A DNA stretch of 60,000 bases. Origin: Adiantum capillus-veneris (lineage: Eukaryota > Streptophyta > Polypodiopsida > Polypodiales > Pteridaceae). A program made the translations under genes and the position numbers. The notes below the pieces were generated by a model. It saw only the letters and a list, made by a program, of their open reading frames with translations. It did not search any database and was not told the DNA's origin. This document shows positions 36,191 through 45,790 of this stretch, piece after piece (the stretch's first letter is position 1; the number at the start of each line of letters is the position of its first letter). Location: positions 70,120,935 through 70,180,934 of the forward strand of contig CM043950.1 of assembly GCA_014529385.2 (NCBI GenBank), written 5' to 3'.

Positions 36191-37775
36191 GGTGCAATGT
36201 TTTTTGAAAACGACTTTAAGAGAACAAAGGAATAACAAGAGTAGGAGTTAGTCCTCGATGTGAAGTATTAATTCAATATTTTGATATTTTGATTTGTAAA
36301 GAGTCCTTTCATTTAGGACTTCACAAAGATTCATTTTATTATATTATATTATTATGTTCTATGCTTATTAATGAATCTATCATTTTTTATGAAGGCATTA
36401 GAATATTCTTTTGTCTTGATTTTTTAATGTGTGTTTAAATTTTATTATTTATTTTTTTTCATTTTATTTTGGTTCAAATGATAATGTGCAATGTGCACCT
36501 TTCACCTTATTATTCTGAAAAAATTACCAAACTACCCCTTCGATTTGTGAAAATTTCTAAAATACCCCTCAAATTTCAAAAATTTCTTGTATCTATTTTG
36601 GTTGATTTGTTCAAGGTTTTCTAATCTTTATTCCTTTTTGACAATTGAGATTCATTTTTGAGTGCTTAACATGTAGTTTGTCACAAATTACCTCACAAAG
36701 AAAGGCAATTATGTCTAAAAATAATGAAGCTATTCATCTCCAAAGCCTAGATAACCAGTTTTAGCATCTTATATTGATAGAAATTCGATCTTCTTATGAA
36801 AAGCTACAAATATTTTTATCTTTGGAAATATTTAATCTCACAACCGGTATTTTGGAAAAGTTGAAGGGCGTTTTGAAAATTTATTACAATATATTGGGGG
36901 TATTTTGGGATTTTTAATTTAAGTGGGATCTTTCTTTTTACTATACAAACCATTTGTGACTACATATGTATACCGGACAATATAACTTTATATTAAAACA
37001 CAACAAAAATTATATGTGATTGTAGGCATTCATTTAAACTTACTCTTCATAAATCCCCCTCCTCCATTTAGTAGGCCTTCGGCTTCTCACCTTGTTTTAA
37101 TAGTCAATGACTTGAGAAGAAGAAAAAAGTGGGTGTATCTCATTTGTGAAAAGACTAAGGTTTTTTATGAATATAAAGTGTCATATAAGCTTGTAGAAAC
37201 AAAGTCAAGGTTAACAATGGATTGACACTTAAGTGTTCTTTTTTAAATATAATTTTCAATAAAAATGCTATTTCAAATGGAGATTTTTTTCTCAAGAAAT
37301 CCTTTAGAAAACTTTGAATATGTTCGTCATTATATTCCTTAAAAAAATATCCTTGCAATTTTGAGCTCAAAATGATGTAAATCACACTCATAAAGAGTAT
37401 TGCAATCAACCATTTAGAAAAATTAGGAGCGCAATCTTTAGAAAAAACAGAAAATTTTAAGAATGCTATTTATAGTCATACTACCCATTTGTTGAAGTTT
37501 CTTGTGCTCAAAATTTTGTTTGTCGATAAATTAAATAGTGAAAAATTGTGTGAGTCTACGAAGGCAGCTTTTGAATTTAAATGTATGTATTCTTTTGTGG
37601 GATTAAAGATTGCATAGGGCAATATGTGTAGGCACTCTGTACAACTATTGCTCCCAATAACAATAATTGATATTTATGTGAGCCAGATAGTAGGTGGCAG
37701 AAGAACGGGGTTGCCCAAATGATGTTGTCACATAGCCAAGAAGAAAGGTAGGCCTCCACTAACGAGTAAAGAGAC
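36191..37775. other. AT-rich spacer
   Basis: AT-rich sequence without recognisable genes, repeats or element ends. Confidence 0.55.
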
Positions 37776-38540
37776 ATGCAGAAGGATGGAAAGAAACCCA
37801 AGAAATTGATGGAGATTAGTGTCACTGTGGCTGTAGGCGGTGCTGATGTAGATGTCAACCTCTTGGGGTGAGTGTACGACTTCTTGGCAAAAGAAACAAT
37901 ATTCCGCATTTGCTCAGTGGAGAGGGGGAGCAGCGTGTTCCATTTGCATTTTCAAATGGGTATACATAAAATGAGCAGCTCTCTTATAGCTGTAAATAAG
38001 AAATTGAAATCCTATTGAGGCTAGGATAAGGACAATCCATCCGGGGGGAATGTGCTCTGTCGAGCGCTGAGGCAGAAGAACCTGCACACGTTCGAGGGTT
38101 TGATTGGGTACTATTTGAAGGATGATGGAGAGCCCCACTTCCAGAAAGTCGTGCACAACATAACCGCGGAGGAGATGAGCAAAGGCATACATTGTACAGC
38201 TTGTATGGGGTCGACGATGCGAAGAGCTGGATTTGCTTAACACACAACAACATCTTTGATTGCGCTTTAATGTATTGGAGATTCTAGATGCGGCACCCGT
38301 TTGGAAATGGTTTCTTGGATACCCTGCTCCAAAATGTTATGTAGTGGCAGGTACTATCCTTTATCGACATGGATCACACCATCTCAAAAACAAGGAATGA
38401 GTGTAAAAAAGATGAAAGCAGTTTGGACTTGTATGACATTTCCATCTGCAATGACGTATCAAGACGTAGTGGCTATCTTTGTCGCAGATGATCTTTATCA
38501 AAACAACAAACCGAGACTGGATTGGTTTACATCTCGCTAG
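37776..38540 (+). pseudogene. HUH replication-initiator (Rep-like) gene, broken
   Basis: One frame from about 37776 to 38230, interrupted by TGA at 37869, TGA at 38016 and TAG at 38022, shows HUH endonuclease order. Motif I-like MEISVTVAVGG is at 37809; the HUH motif HLHFQ, preceded by VERG, at 37941; and motif III GYYLKD (Y-x-x-K, the Tyr nucleophile) at 38106. The H-to-Y distance is about 56 residues. The frame then shifts twice; 38301-38540 continues with a Trp-rich region. Such proteins nick single-stranded DNA for rolling-circle replication. The layout resembles Rep genes of eukaryotic HUH transposons (replitron-type) more than plant geminivirus Rep, but I cannot exclude an integrated Rep-virus relic. 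No helicase domain is visible. It is non-functional. Confidence 0.55.
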
Positions 38541-39120
38541 AAAGATATAGAGAGGTAAACGGAGGTAAGCAATACGCTCAGTTCATATTTTCTTTCGTGA
38601 GTCTATTTGGGATTGCTTTTGGGTATGCAAGTAAAAAGATGACCGATATGAGCCCCACAATCGAGACACCTGTGGGTGGCGAGGCAACTAGTGATGGCAC
38701 GAGTGCCAAGACTGATGAGAGGCTACCTGAGCTGGACGATGAATACATGTCGTTACTTCACCGAGCTGAAGCAACAACTATTGTGATGTACTGTACACAA
38801 GTTGTTTACCAATTGATTATTTTTTTTGCACTATGTTAAACATAACAATGTAGGCGACCTTATTCAATGTAGCACAGGTTTGCTGAATGGAAGAAGAAAT
38901 AGCAACATTAAAGAAAGCAGTTGTTGAAATGAAGAGCCAATTGAATAGGCTAAACCCGATTGCAACAAGGCTTTGCAAAGGCTTGCATAGACAAGGGTTG
39001 TAAACCAAGCAACATAGTTTTGTATGGTTTGAAAAACTCTTTGTTGAAAAATTCAGTTGAGTAGCTTGTGTCGTCTATTTGCTTCTGAAATTCATTGTAT
39101 GGCTGCATGCTGACTTTTGG
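38541..39120. other. Sequence 3' of the Rep-like pseudogene
   Basis: An ORF at 38522-38839 (about 105 codons) overlaps the end of the Rep-like region. It may be its C-terminal part, but I recognise no domain. The remainder shows nothing. Confidence 0.35.
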
Positions 39121-39375
39121 AGATAGCTTTGAAAGGTTTGGTTAAAAAAGTAGATGCTAAGGAATCATCAAAGTTAACTCTATGGGAATTTGGACATCTG
39201 ATTTAATTTGCTTCCTTCAATTGTTTCCGTGTGTTGAGTTTTTGGAGTAGCTTTGGGAAGTTTGATCCCAAAGGTATATGCTGGGGAATATGGACATCTC
39301 ATTTAGTTTCTTGGTGAAGTATAACACTTAGCTTTGGGAAGTTTGATCCCAAAGGTATGTGCTGGAGAATCTGGA
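39121..39375 (+). repeat. Short imperfect tandem repeat upstream of a small LTR
   Basis: AGCTTTGGGAAGTTTGATCC occurs at about 39250 and 39331, each followed by CCAAAGGTAT. A weaker copy starts near 39125. The last copy runs up to the LTR-like start at 39376. Confidence 0.65.
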
Positions 39376-39552
39376 TGTCAGGACAAGGGTCCTACAGGGC
39401 AAGGCCCAACCTAGGGGGTCAGGGACTTAAGCCAAGGGCCTAGATTAAATCAGTGTGGACTGGGAATCCGCTTAGGGCAAGAGCTAGGAGCTAGGCCTAT
39501 ATAAAGCGTGGTAAGGAGGAGGATCCTACGTCTTAGTCTTCTAGGTCTTACA
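39376..39552 (+). repeat. Short LTR (177 bp) of a TRIM/LARD-like element
   Basis: Candidate start TGTCAGGACAAGG; ends GGTCTTACA, one base before a tRNA-iMet PBS. TATATAAA lies at about 39500, only about 50 bp from the LTR end. At 177 bp it is in the size range of TRIM elements. The left boundary is inferred from TG and length only. Confidence 0.5.
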
Positions 39553-39553
39553 C

Positions 39554-39565
39554 TGGTATCAGAGC
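39554..39565 (+). other. Primer-binding site, tRNA-iMet type
   Basis: TGGTATCAGAGC. A (CT)n tract follows at 39629-39658. Confidence 0.85.
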
Positions 39566-39625
39566 TAGGGGAGAGGAAAGCCATGGAGGAGGGAAGGAGA
39601 AGGACGTGATGTTTGCAGGTGATTG

Positions 39626-39661
<36 letters not shown>

Positions 39662-41277
39662 CCATGGATATGGGTCGTGGGCAAGTTCCCATGGAGGGAG
39701 GAGCAATCGGGGAGGAGACGGCCGTGTGTAGGCCCACTTACGAAGGGTACTCGGGAGCACCTTGACTGCATGTCCTGTGGTGGGTAAGGCCGCTTGCGGC
39801 AGGGAGGGAGCAAAGCTCAACCTCCACAAAACCGCTCGTCGCAGGCGGATTCGATGGGAGCGCAAGGAAGAGGTACATCTTTTTCGACACAGGGCCGAGC
39901 CCTGGTTCATGGCAGAGAACCCTGGCGATGACAATTCTTCCTCGCGCGGATTTGCTGCCGCCATCGCTACAGAGCGCTATAATTTTTTTTATTGTTTGTT
40001 TTTTTTTCCAAAGTGCCCTAATCAATGGTACCCCAACTAAGGGCGGCCACCCATATGGTTTTTTGGCAAGCCTGCCTTCTCATGCAAAGGGCATGCCCAG
40101 GTCCCCATCGGGCGCATACTACAATATCTGATACCCTTAGCATCCTCGGGTAGGTAGTCGGTTTTCAGTATGAAGAAGTTAAAAGACAAATTTGACAGGT
40201 CATCAAGGCAAAGCTCCGACGTGTTGCCCAAGCCATATGCAACTCGCCTGCATGGTGCCTTCAAGGACATATGCAATTTCTATCAGGTTCGCAATTTTAA
40301 GTGCTTGCAATTTTCATCACTTTATGTATACATTTGTATTGCAAGACTATGTATTATGTTGATCTCGGCCATGGTGTCCTGAGAGATTATCTACGGATCC
40401 AGTATGACCAAAGTCCACACATTACATCCAATTTTGGTAGTCATTACCATGCTTTCGACCAAGGAGCACGGCTCCGATCGAGATAACCTCTACATAGATA
40501 TCTCGATGCACAATTGTCTCGTACTAAAGGAAACTCACGCATGGCTTGTGCCTTATAAGACATCGGTGATTGGCAAGGCCCATTCTTCTTTGATTTTAAG
40601 CAGCAGGCAATCCGACGTGGTGAAGTTGAACCCACTATCATCCATGTCTATCGAACCAAACATCAATATCCAGAAAATCATTTCTTGGTTTTCTTCTTGC
40701 TGGCAACTCACTTGATTCTTTCGGCGACAAGCTTCGTCAGCAAGTGTACTTAATGAGGTACGCACTTGATATTTGTTTATTGAGCATGTGTTTGACCACT
40801 ATGGTATACGGTTGATCACAGATATCCTTCATAAGACTTTAAGTATGTACAAGATGCACATACTTTGCACACATAATTCCGTTTTTTCCAGCAGATCTAT
40901 GAATGGACAAGGTCTATTTTTTGTGAATGGTCGATACGGTCGACTTTATTTTTCTATGACATCCGTCGCCAATAGCGTTGTTGGCAATAAGGCCATCCAA
41001 AATTATATGCATTGTGACTTCCCATGTTTGGCATATGGTATGACCATACAAAATTACGAAGAGATAGGCAATGTGTTTGCATGTTATTTCCTACTGCAGG
41101 TTATTTAATTATGTACGAGACGGGTGTATAGGACATACGAGGACATCTGTACAGATATGGCTATGAGCCGTTTTGGAAGGAGTTTTTCCTTCCATATTTC
41201 ATGACAACTGGTTGCAGCAACAACGACCAGGTTAGCCGAGTTTAACTTTTTCTTGCTTTCTATGTTTACACTTTATT
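39566..41277 (+). other. Internal region between two LTR/PBS modules
   Basis: 1.7 kb without any gag or pol signature. ORFs of about 60-110 codons (for example 39762-40040 and 40773-41108) are unrecognised. This fits a non-autonomous internal domain, or unrelated sequence. Confidence 0.4.
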
Positions 41278-41358
41278 TGGCAATTAGAGCTAAGAGCTAG
41301 GCCTATGTAAAGGGCGGTAGGGAGGAGGATCCTACGTCACAATCTCCTAGGTCTTACA
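41278..41358 (+). repeat. Second copy of the short-LTR end (truncated)
   Basis: About 80 bp matching 39473-39552, from AGCTAGGCCTAT through AGGAGGATCCTACGTC to GGTCTTACA. Sequence upstream of the match is unrelated, so the left part of this LTR is missing. Confidence 0.7.
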
Positions 41359-41359
41359 T

Positions 41360-41371
41360 TGGTATCAGAGC
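41360..41371 (+). other. Primer-binding site, tRNA-iMet type (second copy)
   Basis: TGGTATCAGAGC directly after the truncated LTR end. This shows that it is a 5' LTR junction and not the 3' LTR of the first copy. Confidence 0.85.
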
Positions 41372-42739
41372 CAGGTTATTCTGGGAAAGCAGGAGGAGGG
41401 TGTGGTCTTCTCATGCAATCCATGCAAGTCAAGGGGAAGACGAAGAGTGCATCAGGAAAATTTTGAACTCATTTTTGGGCTTTTTAAGAGTGCCACATCA
41501 TCAAAGTCGTACAAAAGAAAGCAACCCGGTAGACCCCTCTAAATATTGCTTAGAACCCCATGATATGACCTATCATTGGAAAGTTCTTGAAAAATGGATT
41601 CTAAAGAGCCAAGGTCTGTAAAGTTTGGATGACTTCTATGAAATTTATGCCATTTTTTTTTCAACCAGCCAGGTTTTGTTACTGTTACGGTAATCTAAAA
41701 TCACCTTTTTCTAGATCTACATGAATGAAATGTCCGATACATGCATGCTATATATCAATAGATAGCATTTGAAGAGTAGATTCTAAATATCCAACCTCCG
41801 ACAAGTTTGGATCTTATTTGCAAAAAATTTACCGATCCCCACTTTTTGAAAGCTATGCCACATCAACAATTCTTAGAAGGCCCATTTTTGAGTCCAAACT
41901 TTTCCTAATGTCTATCGAGCAGCTTGTGGGCACGGTCGCTTGTGAAGGGAGGAGGTCTCGGGCAACGAGGAGCATGCGGGCATGGCCGCTTGGGAAGGGG
42001 AAATATTTCAGGCGAGTATCAAAAAACCGCGCACAGAAGCCATCAAACTCTTTGCACTGGCGTGAGGAGAAAAAGACGTCATAGCGTCGCCCCCATCCGG
42101 GCTTTTCCCTGCTCGCCATGTATCCTGCTCGATTTTCTCTTGCGCTGGAGCTCGCCGCCATGGGTACTTGAAAGCTTTGTTCACATTTGAACGCCCATGC
42201 CAAGGGCATTAGGGAAAACCTCTAAAGAAGAAGGGATCGTGCCCATGGGTCGTGTTTCCTCTCCCACTTTCCCTCTTATTCTTGGCTATGAGGTCCATTA
42301 GTGACCGGCAAGCAACCAGCACGGCATCGACCTGGGCAACTCCGCCGTGAGGTATTTAGAGGTATTACATTAATGATTGGGATATCATCAATTTTGGATC
42401 AAGGTGCATCGAACAGATCATCGGGATGCTATGGTGATCTCTTCACAGATTCAAGCTTGATGCAAGGCAAGGTTGTCTAACATGCAAGGCATGCAAGCAA
42501 CACATAGATTTTGATTGTTTTGCACTGTACATAAAAAAGGTTGATTATGGAATCCTGGCTTCGTAATCTCTCACGTGATGTCGATCCATTCCTTGTTGCC
42601 TTTGGAAGCGGCACAAAGTGCAAGTGCATCATGTAGCGAGAAGCAAGGCTCCAAGCCATTGTGACGACAACTTTTCAGCTACGAGGTTGCCACTCCTCAA
42701 GCCAAAGGGACAACAAATTTTCCGATACGAGTTTGACAC
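41372..42739. other. Spacer between the small LTR family and element C
   Basis: Short unrecognised ORFs only. It probably includes leader or internal sequence of the element whose PBS is at 41360. Confidence 0.45.
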
Positions 42740-43603
42740 TGTTAACGGTTACAATCGAGGTATGCTTTGTTCTATGGTTGCACTAGATATGGATCGTTGA
42801 AATTATGTGCTTTCAATCTGGCATCTACTAGACGCGGTGGTGGATCGCCCGCAGTCAAGTTTCTTCCAATTTTGTTTCGACCTTGAACATGAACACATGG
42901 TCATATATGGGTATACTGGCAATGCATCATTCATTCAATTGGAGCAGTCTCCGTATGACCACGGTACATTGGTTATGTAAGTAGGTACAGGCAAGGCATG
43001 TTCCTTGTAGGGAATAGGAATTTGGCAAGGCCAATGAGTGATGGCCTATCATTCGTATTGTGAGGGAGCAAGGCTCTGTACATGGTGCTCATGTGGAAAG
43101 CTTGTGTATCCAACATCATCTGGTTGGGCTACACAACCACAGTTTATTCCACCCTTTGGCATGTAACAACAAGTCAAGCATGGCCTGTGCTTTGTAAGGT
43201 TACGGTACTCAACAAGGACGATCACTACTTATCCTTTCACGATGTTGGCAAGCAATGCTAGGAGAGCTCTTAGGCCCGTTGTCAAAGCACGTCACTCTTA
43301 CCGCTACTATTCATCTCGTGTTGGATGGACAGCTTACAAGTATTTTTTGCTAAAGGATCTACTAAGAGCATTGTTGAGCCAGCAGAGGATCACACCCACA
43401 TTTTTGCTCACACTCATCATTTTGTAACCATTGATTGTAATAAATGTCTTTCCGACATTAATTTTGATTTGAGCCATTCATTAATTTTGATTTGAGCCAT
43501 TCATTAAGTAACGGGACTCAATTGAGTTTCCAGCTTGTAATCCCGAAGTAATTTCACTTGCTGATGTAATTAGTTAGAGATGTTCTCACCTCCAAGGCTG
43601 AGG

Positions 43604-43610
43604 TATATAA
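43604..43610 (+). promoter_or_regulatory. TATA box of the element C LTR
   Basis: TATATAA, about 75 bp upstream of the (GA)n tract; same promoter layout as element B. Confidence 0.6.
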
Positions 43611-43682
43611 GCCAAAGTTTTTGTAACCTAAAGGGGGGAGATTATTAATCAAAGTGAGTTTTTTGGAGCGCCGTGACTGTGT

Positions 43683-43684
<2 letters not shown>

Positions 43685-43735
<51 letters not shown>
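43685..43735. repeat. GA microsatellite in the LTR of element C
   Basis: About 25 GA units just downstream of the presumed transcription start, as in element B. Confidence 0.9.
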
Positions 43736-43738
<3 letters not shown>

Positions 43739-44369
43739 GAGTCTTATCTACTTGCTACGCGAGCTACGGAGCCGCCATTGGAGAAGCGACACCGCCATTG
43801 TGTTAGCAACGGCGAGAGCTACGCACAGATACCAAGAGTGCGCGCTATCGGCTTCTATGTGTGGTAAGTTCCTACGAGCTTCGGTGTGAGTTTTCTTCCA
43901 ACTCGTGTGTCGGAATGGAGCGTGCAGCATATCTATAGAACCACAACGAGTAGAGCTACACATTAGTACCATTGGGGTCAAGTTTCGATCACCTGTATTT
44001 TTCGGCCTGTCTTCATACGCGTTTACCGCACGGAGTGGTTATAGGTTGATTTTGCAGTTCAAGTCTTTAGGGTGTTGTTCTTACCTAGTGTATAGACTTC
44101 CCCTTGAGTTTGAGATCGATTCAATGATTCTAGATCCTGTTTCGTATAGCATTCGTTCGTAGTACGGATTTCAGTCACTTGCGTATTTTAGAACTTAGAT
44201 TTGATTTCCTTAGTAGTGATTGTCATTAGAAGGTCAAGTAGGTGATTTGACACCCACCTAGTTGTTTCCATGCGCCTGTGGGTCAAGCTCCGTCCTCGTC
44301 TGACAAATTCTGTTCTTGGTTGAGTTCTCGCTATTTAGCTTCCGCTAGCGACGTAACCGCCTTAACATT

Positions 44370-44386
44370 TGGCGCCGTTGCCGGGG
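44370..44386 (+). other. Primer-binding site of element C (tRNA-Asp)
   Basis: TGGCGCCGTTGCCGGGG is perfectly complementary to the 3' 17 nt of plant tRNA-Asp including CCA. Confidence 0.92.
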
Positions 44387-44424
44387 ATGAGAGCCCTAAG
44401 TAGGTGACCTTAGACTAATCCTAC

Positions 44425-44433
44425 GAGGTGAGT
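44425..44433 (+). promoter_or_regulatory. Splice-donor-like site after the PBS
   Basis: GAG/GTGAGT, 38 nt after the PBS. GTGAGT donor-like sites also occur in the U5 of elements A (4913-4908) and B (6238-6243). A spliced subgenomic RNA for the 3' ORF is possible but unproven. Confidence 0.35.
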
Positions 44434-44902
44434 CGTATAAACTACTTTGTATACTTTAGTTAGAAAAGATCTAGGAGTGGTGGACTCCGAAGATCTCGAG
44501 AGATACTAGGAAGTGGGGTATTCCTGGGTCTTCCGTGTTGACAGTATTTTTAGTTTAGCTTAGATTTGTTTGTTGTTTTGTTGGTGTTGATTAGGTGTTG
44601 ATAGAAGAAGAATTTGCTAGTTCGTGAGTGGGAGTGGATCTCTTTAAAATCACAATTACCAAACCCATTTTATGATTAGGAATAACTTGGGTAGGACTTC
44701 ATTTGATCCTGATCTAGAGCTAGTAATCATTAGAGTATTTGCTTGATATGGTTGATTGCATGTTAGATCACTAAACCATCGAGTTAGTAGTGAAACTTGC
44801 AATAAACAAAAGTCAGAGAAATGTTCCGTGTATCTGGGAGTTGCTGAGCACTTGAGAACACTTTAGGAAGGATTCTGTGCCAAAAAACTGGAAATCTGCA
44901 AC

Positions 44903-45623
44903 TTTAGACATCATACGCGTATGATGTCTAAATGACCAAATAGAGACCAAAACAGAAATTTTGACTTTACCAGAGTGTTCAAAAGGGGGATTATACCCTA
45001 ATTTCAACTTAAAACAAGAGCATTAACACTCAAAGAAACCCAAAAAGACAAGCCGGAGTCCAAGAAACGCAAAGAATAGGAAATTTTGGATTCAGATCTT
45101 GTTTTTACATTCAAACCTGACAAAAACACTTGAAACTCAATTATAAACATTGGAGAAGGCTTAAAACCAAGAATGTCAAAATCTGGGACAAAATACATCA
45201 TACGCGTATAATGTCTTTTAGCACATCCACTGCTTATTTTTTATATCTGACCTGACAAGATTGTTACAAACACTGTAGAAAGCATAAATATCAAGTCTTG
45301 ACCCAAATTGATGAAAAAGACATCATACGCGTATAATGTCTTTGACCTAATTTTGGACATATTTTGATACTTTGCCAACACAGATCCATTGTAATAGCTG
45401 TCTAGAGGTTATATTTCAAGTTTCATCCCATTTGGATCACAATTGACCCAAAACAAGTCAAAAGCGGAAAATTGCCAAGAAAAGCCTAAATTAGCCACAA
45501 CTTGCTCAAACAGAGTTCAAACTGAATTTTGTGAGTGGACAGAGCATAAGGGGGCTACTGAGAGTGAGCATAACCAAAATAGTCCAAATCTGTGAAAAAA
45601 GACATCATACGCGTATAATGTCT
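44903..45623. repeat. Palindrome array 1 (four copies, before gag)
   Basis: Copies at 44906-44929, 45193-45216, 45318-45341 and 45600-45623. The first has core ACATCATACGCGTATGATGT and is part of a 30-bp perfect palindrome (44903-44932). The other three read ATAATG for ATGATG, one mismatch from symmetry; the second also has T for G in its left outer arm. Start-to-start distances are 287, 125 and 282 bp. All keep TACGCGTA. The last copy ends 167 nt before the gag ATG. The strand is arbitrary because the unit is symmetric. Confidence 0.95.
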
Positions 45624-45790
45624 TTTTGAGCATAACTGCAACAAAATTCTCACTTGATGAAACAGAAGTTGTCCAACTGACAAGATTAAACAATTGACCA
45701 AGCATCAATCAGTTTGGATCAATTCTGACCACAAAAACTTGGGAAAACAAATTGCCGAGACGGAAAAGCTAAAGTCCTTTAGGGGAATTG

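Larger units (their letters stand above)
42740..44367 (+). repeat. 5' LTR of element C (left boundary tentative)
   Basis: The right end is firm: TTAACA stops two bases before the PBS. The promoter part is also clear: TATATAA at 43604-43610, a GGGGGG tract, then a (GA)n tract at 43685-43735. The left end is proposed at 42740 because TGTTAACGGTTAC there is, apart from two extra bases, the inverted complement of GTAACCGCCTTAACA at the right end. That gives a 1,628-bp LTR. The 5 bp before it are GACAC. A 23-bp unit (ATTAATTTTGATTTGAGCC...) is duplicated in tandem near 43458-43506. Confidence 0.45.
44387..45790 (+). other. Leader of element C
   Basis: 1.4-kb leader between PBS and gag without long ORFs. 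Its second half carries the first palindrome array. Sequence around the palindromes is built from strongly diverged repeats of about 140 or 284 bp. Confidence 0.7.

Noticed and set aside
38522-38839. A separate membrane protein gene after the Rep-like region
   Set aside because: One or two weak hydrophobic stretches, start overlapping the decayed Rep region, no recognised family; kept only as a remark.
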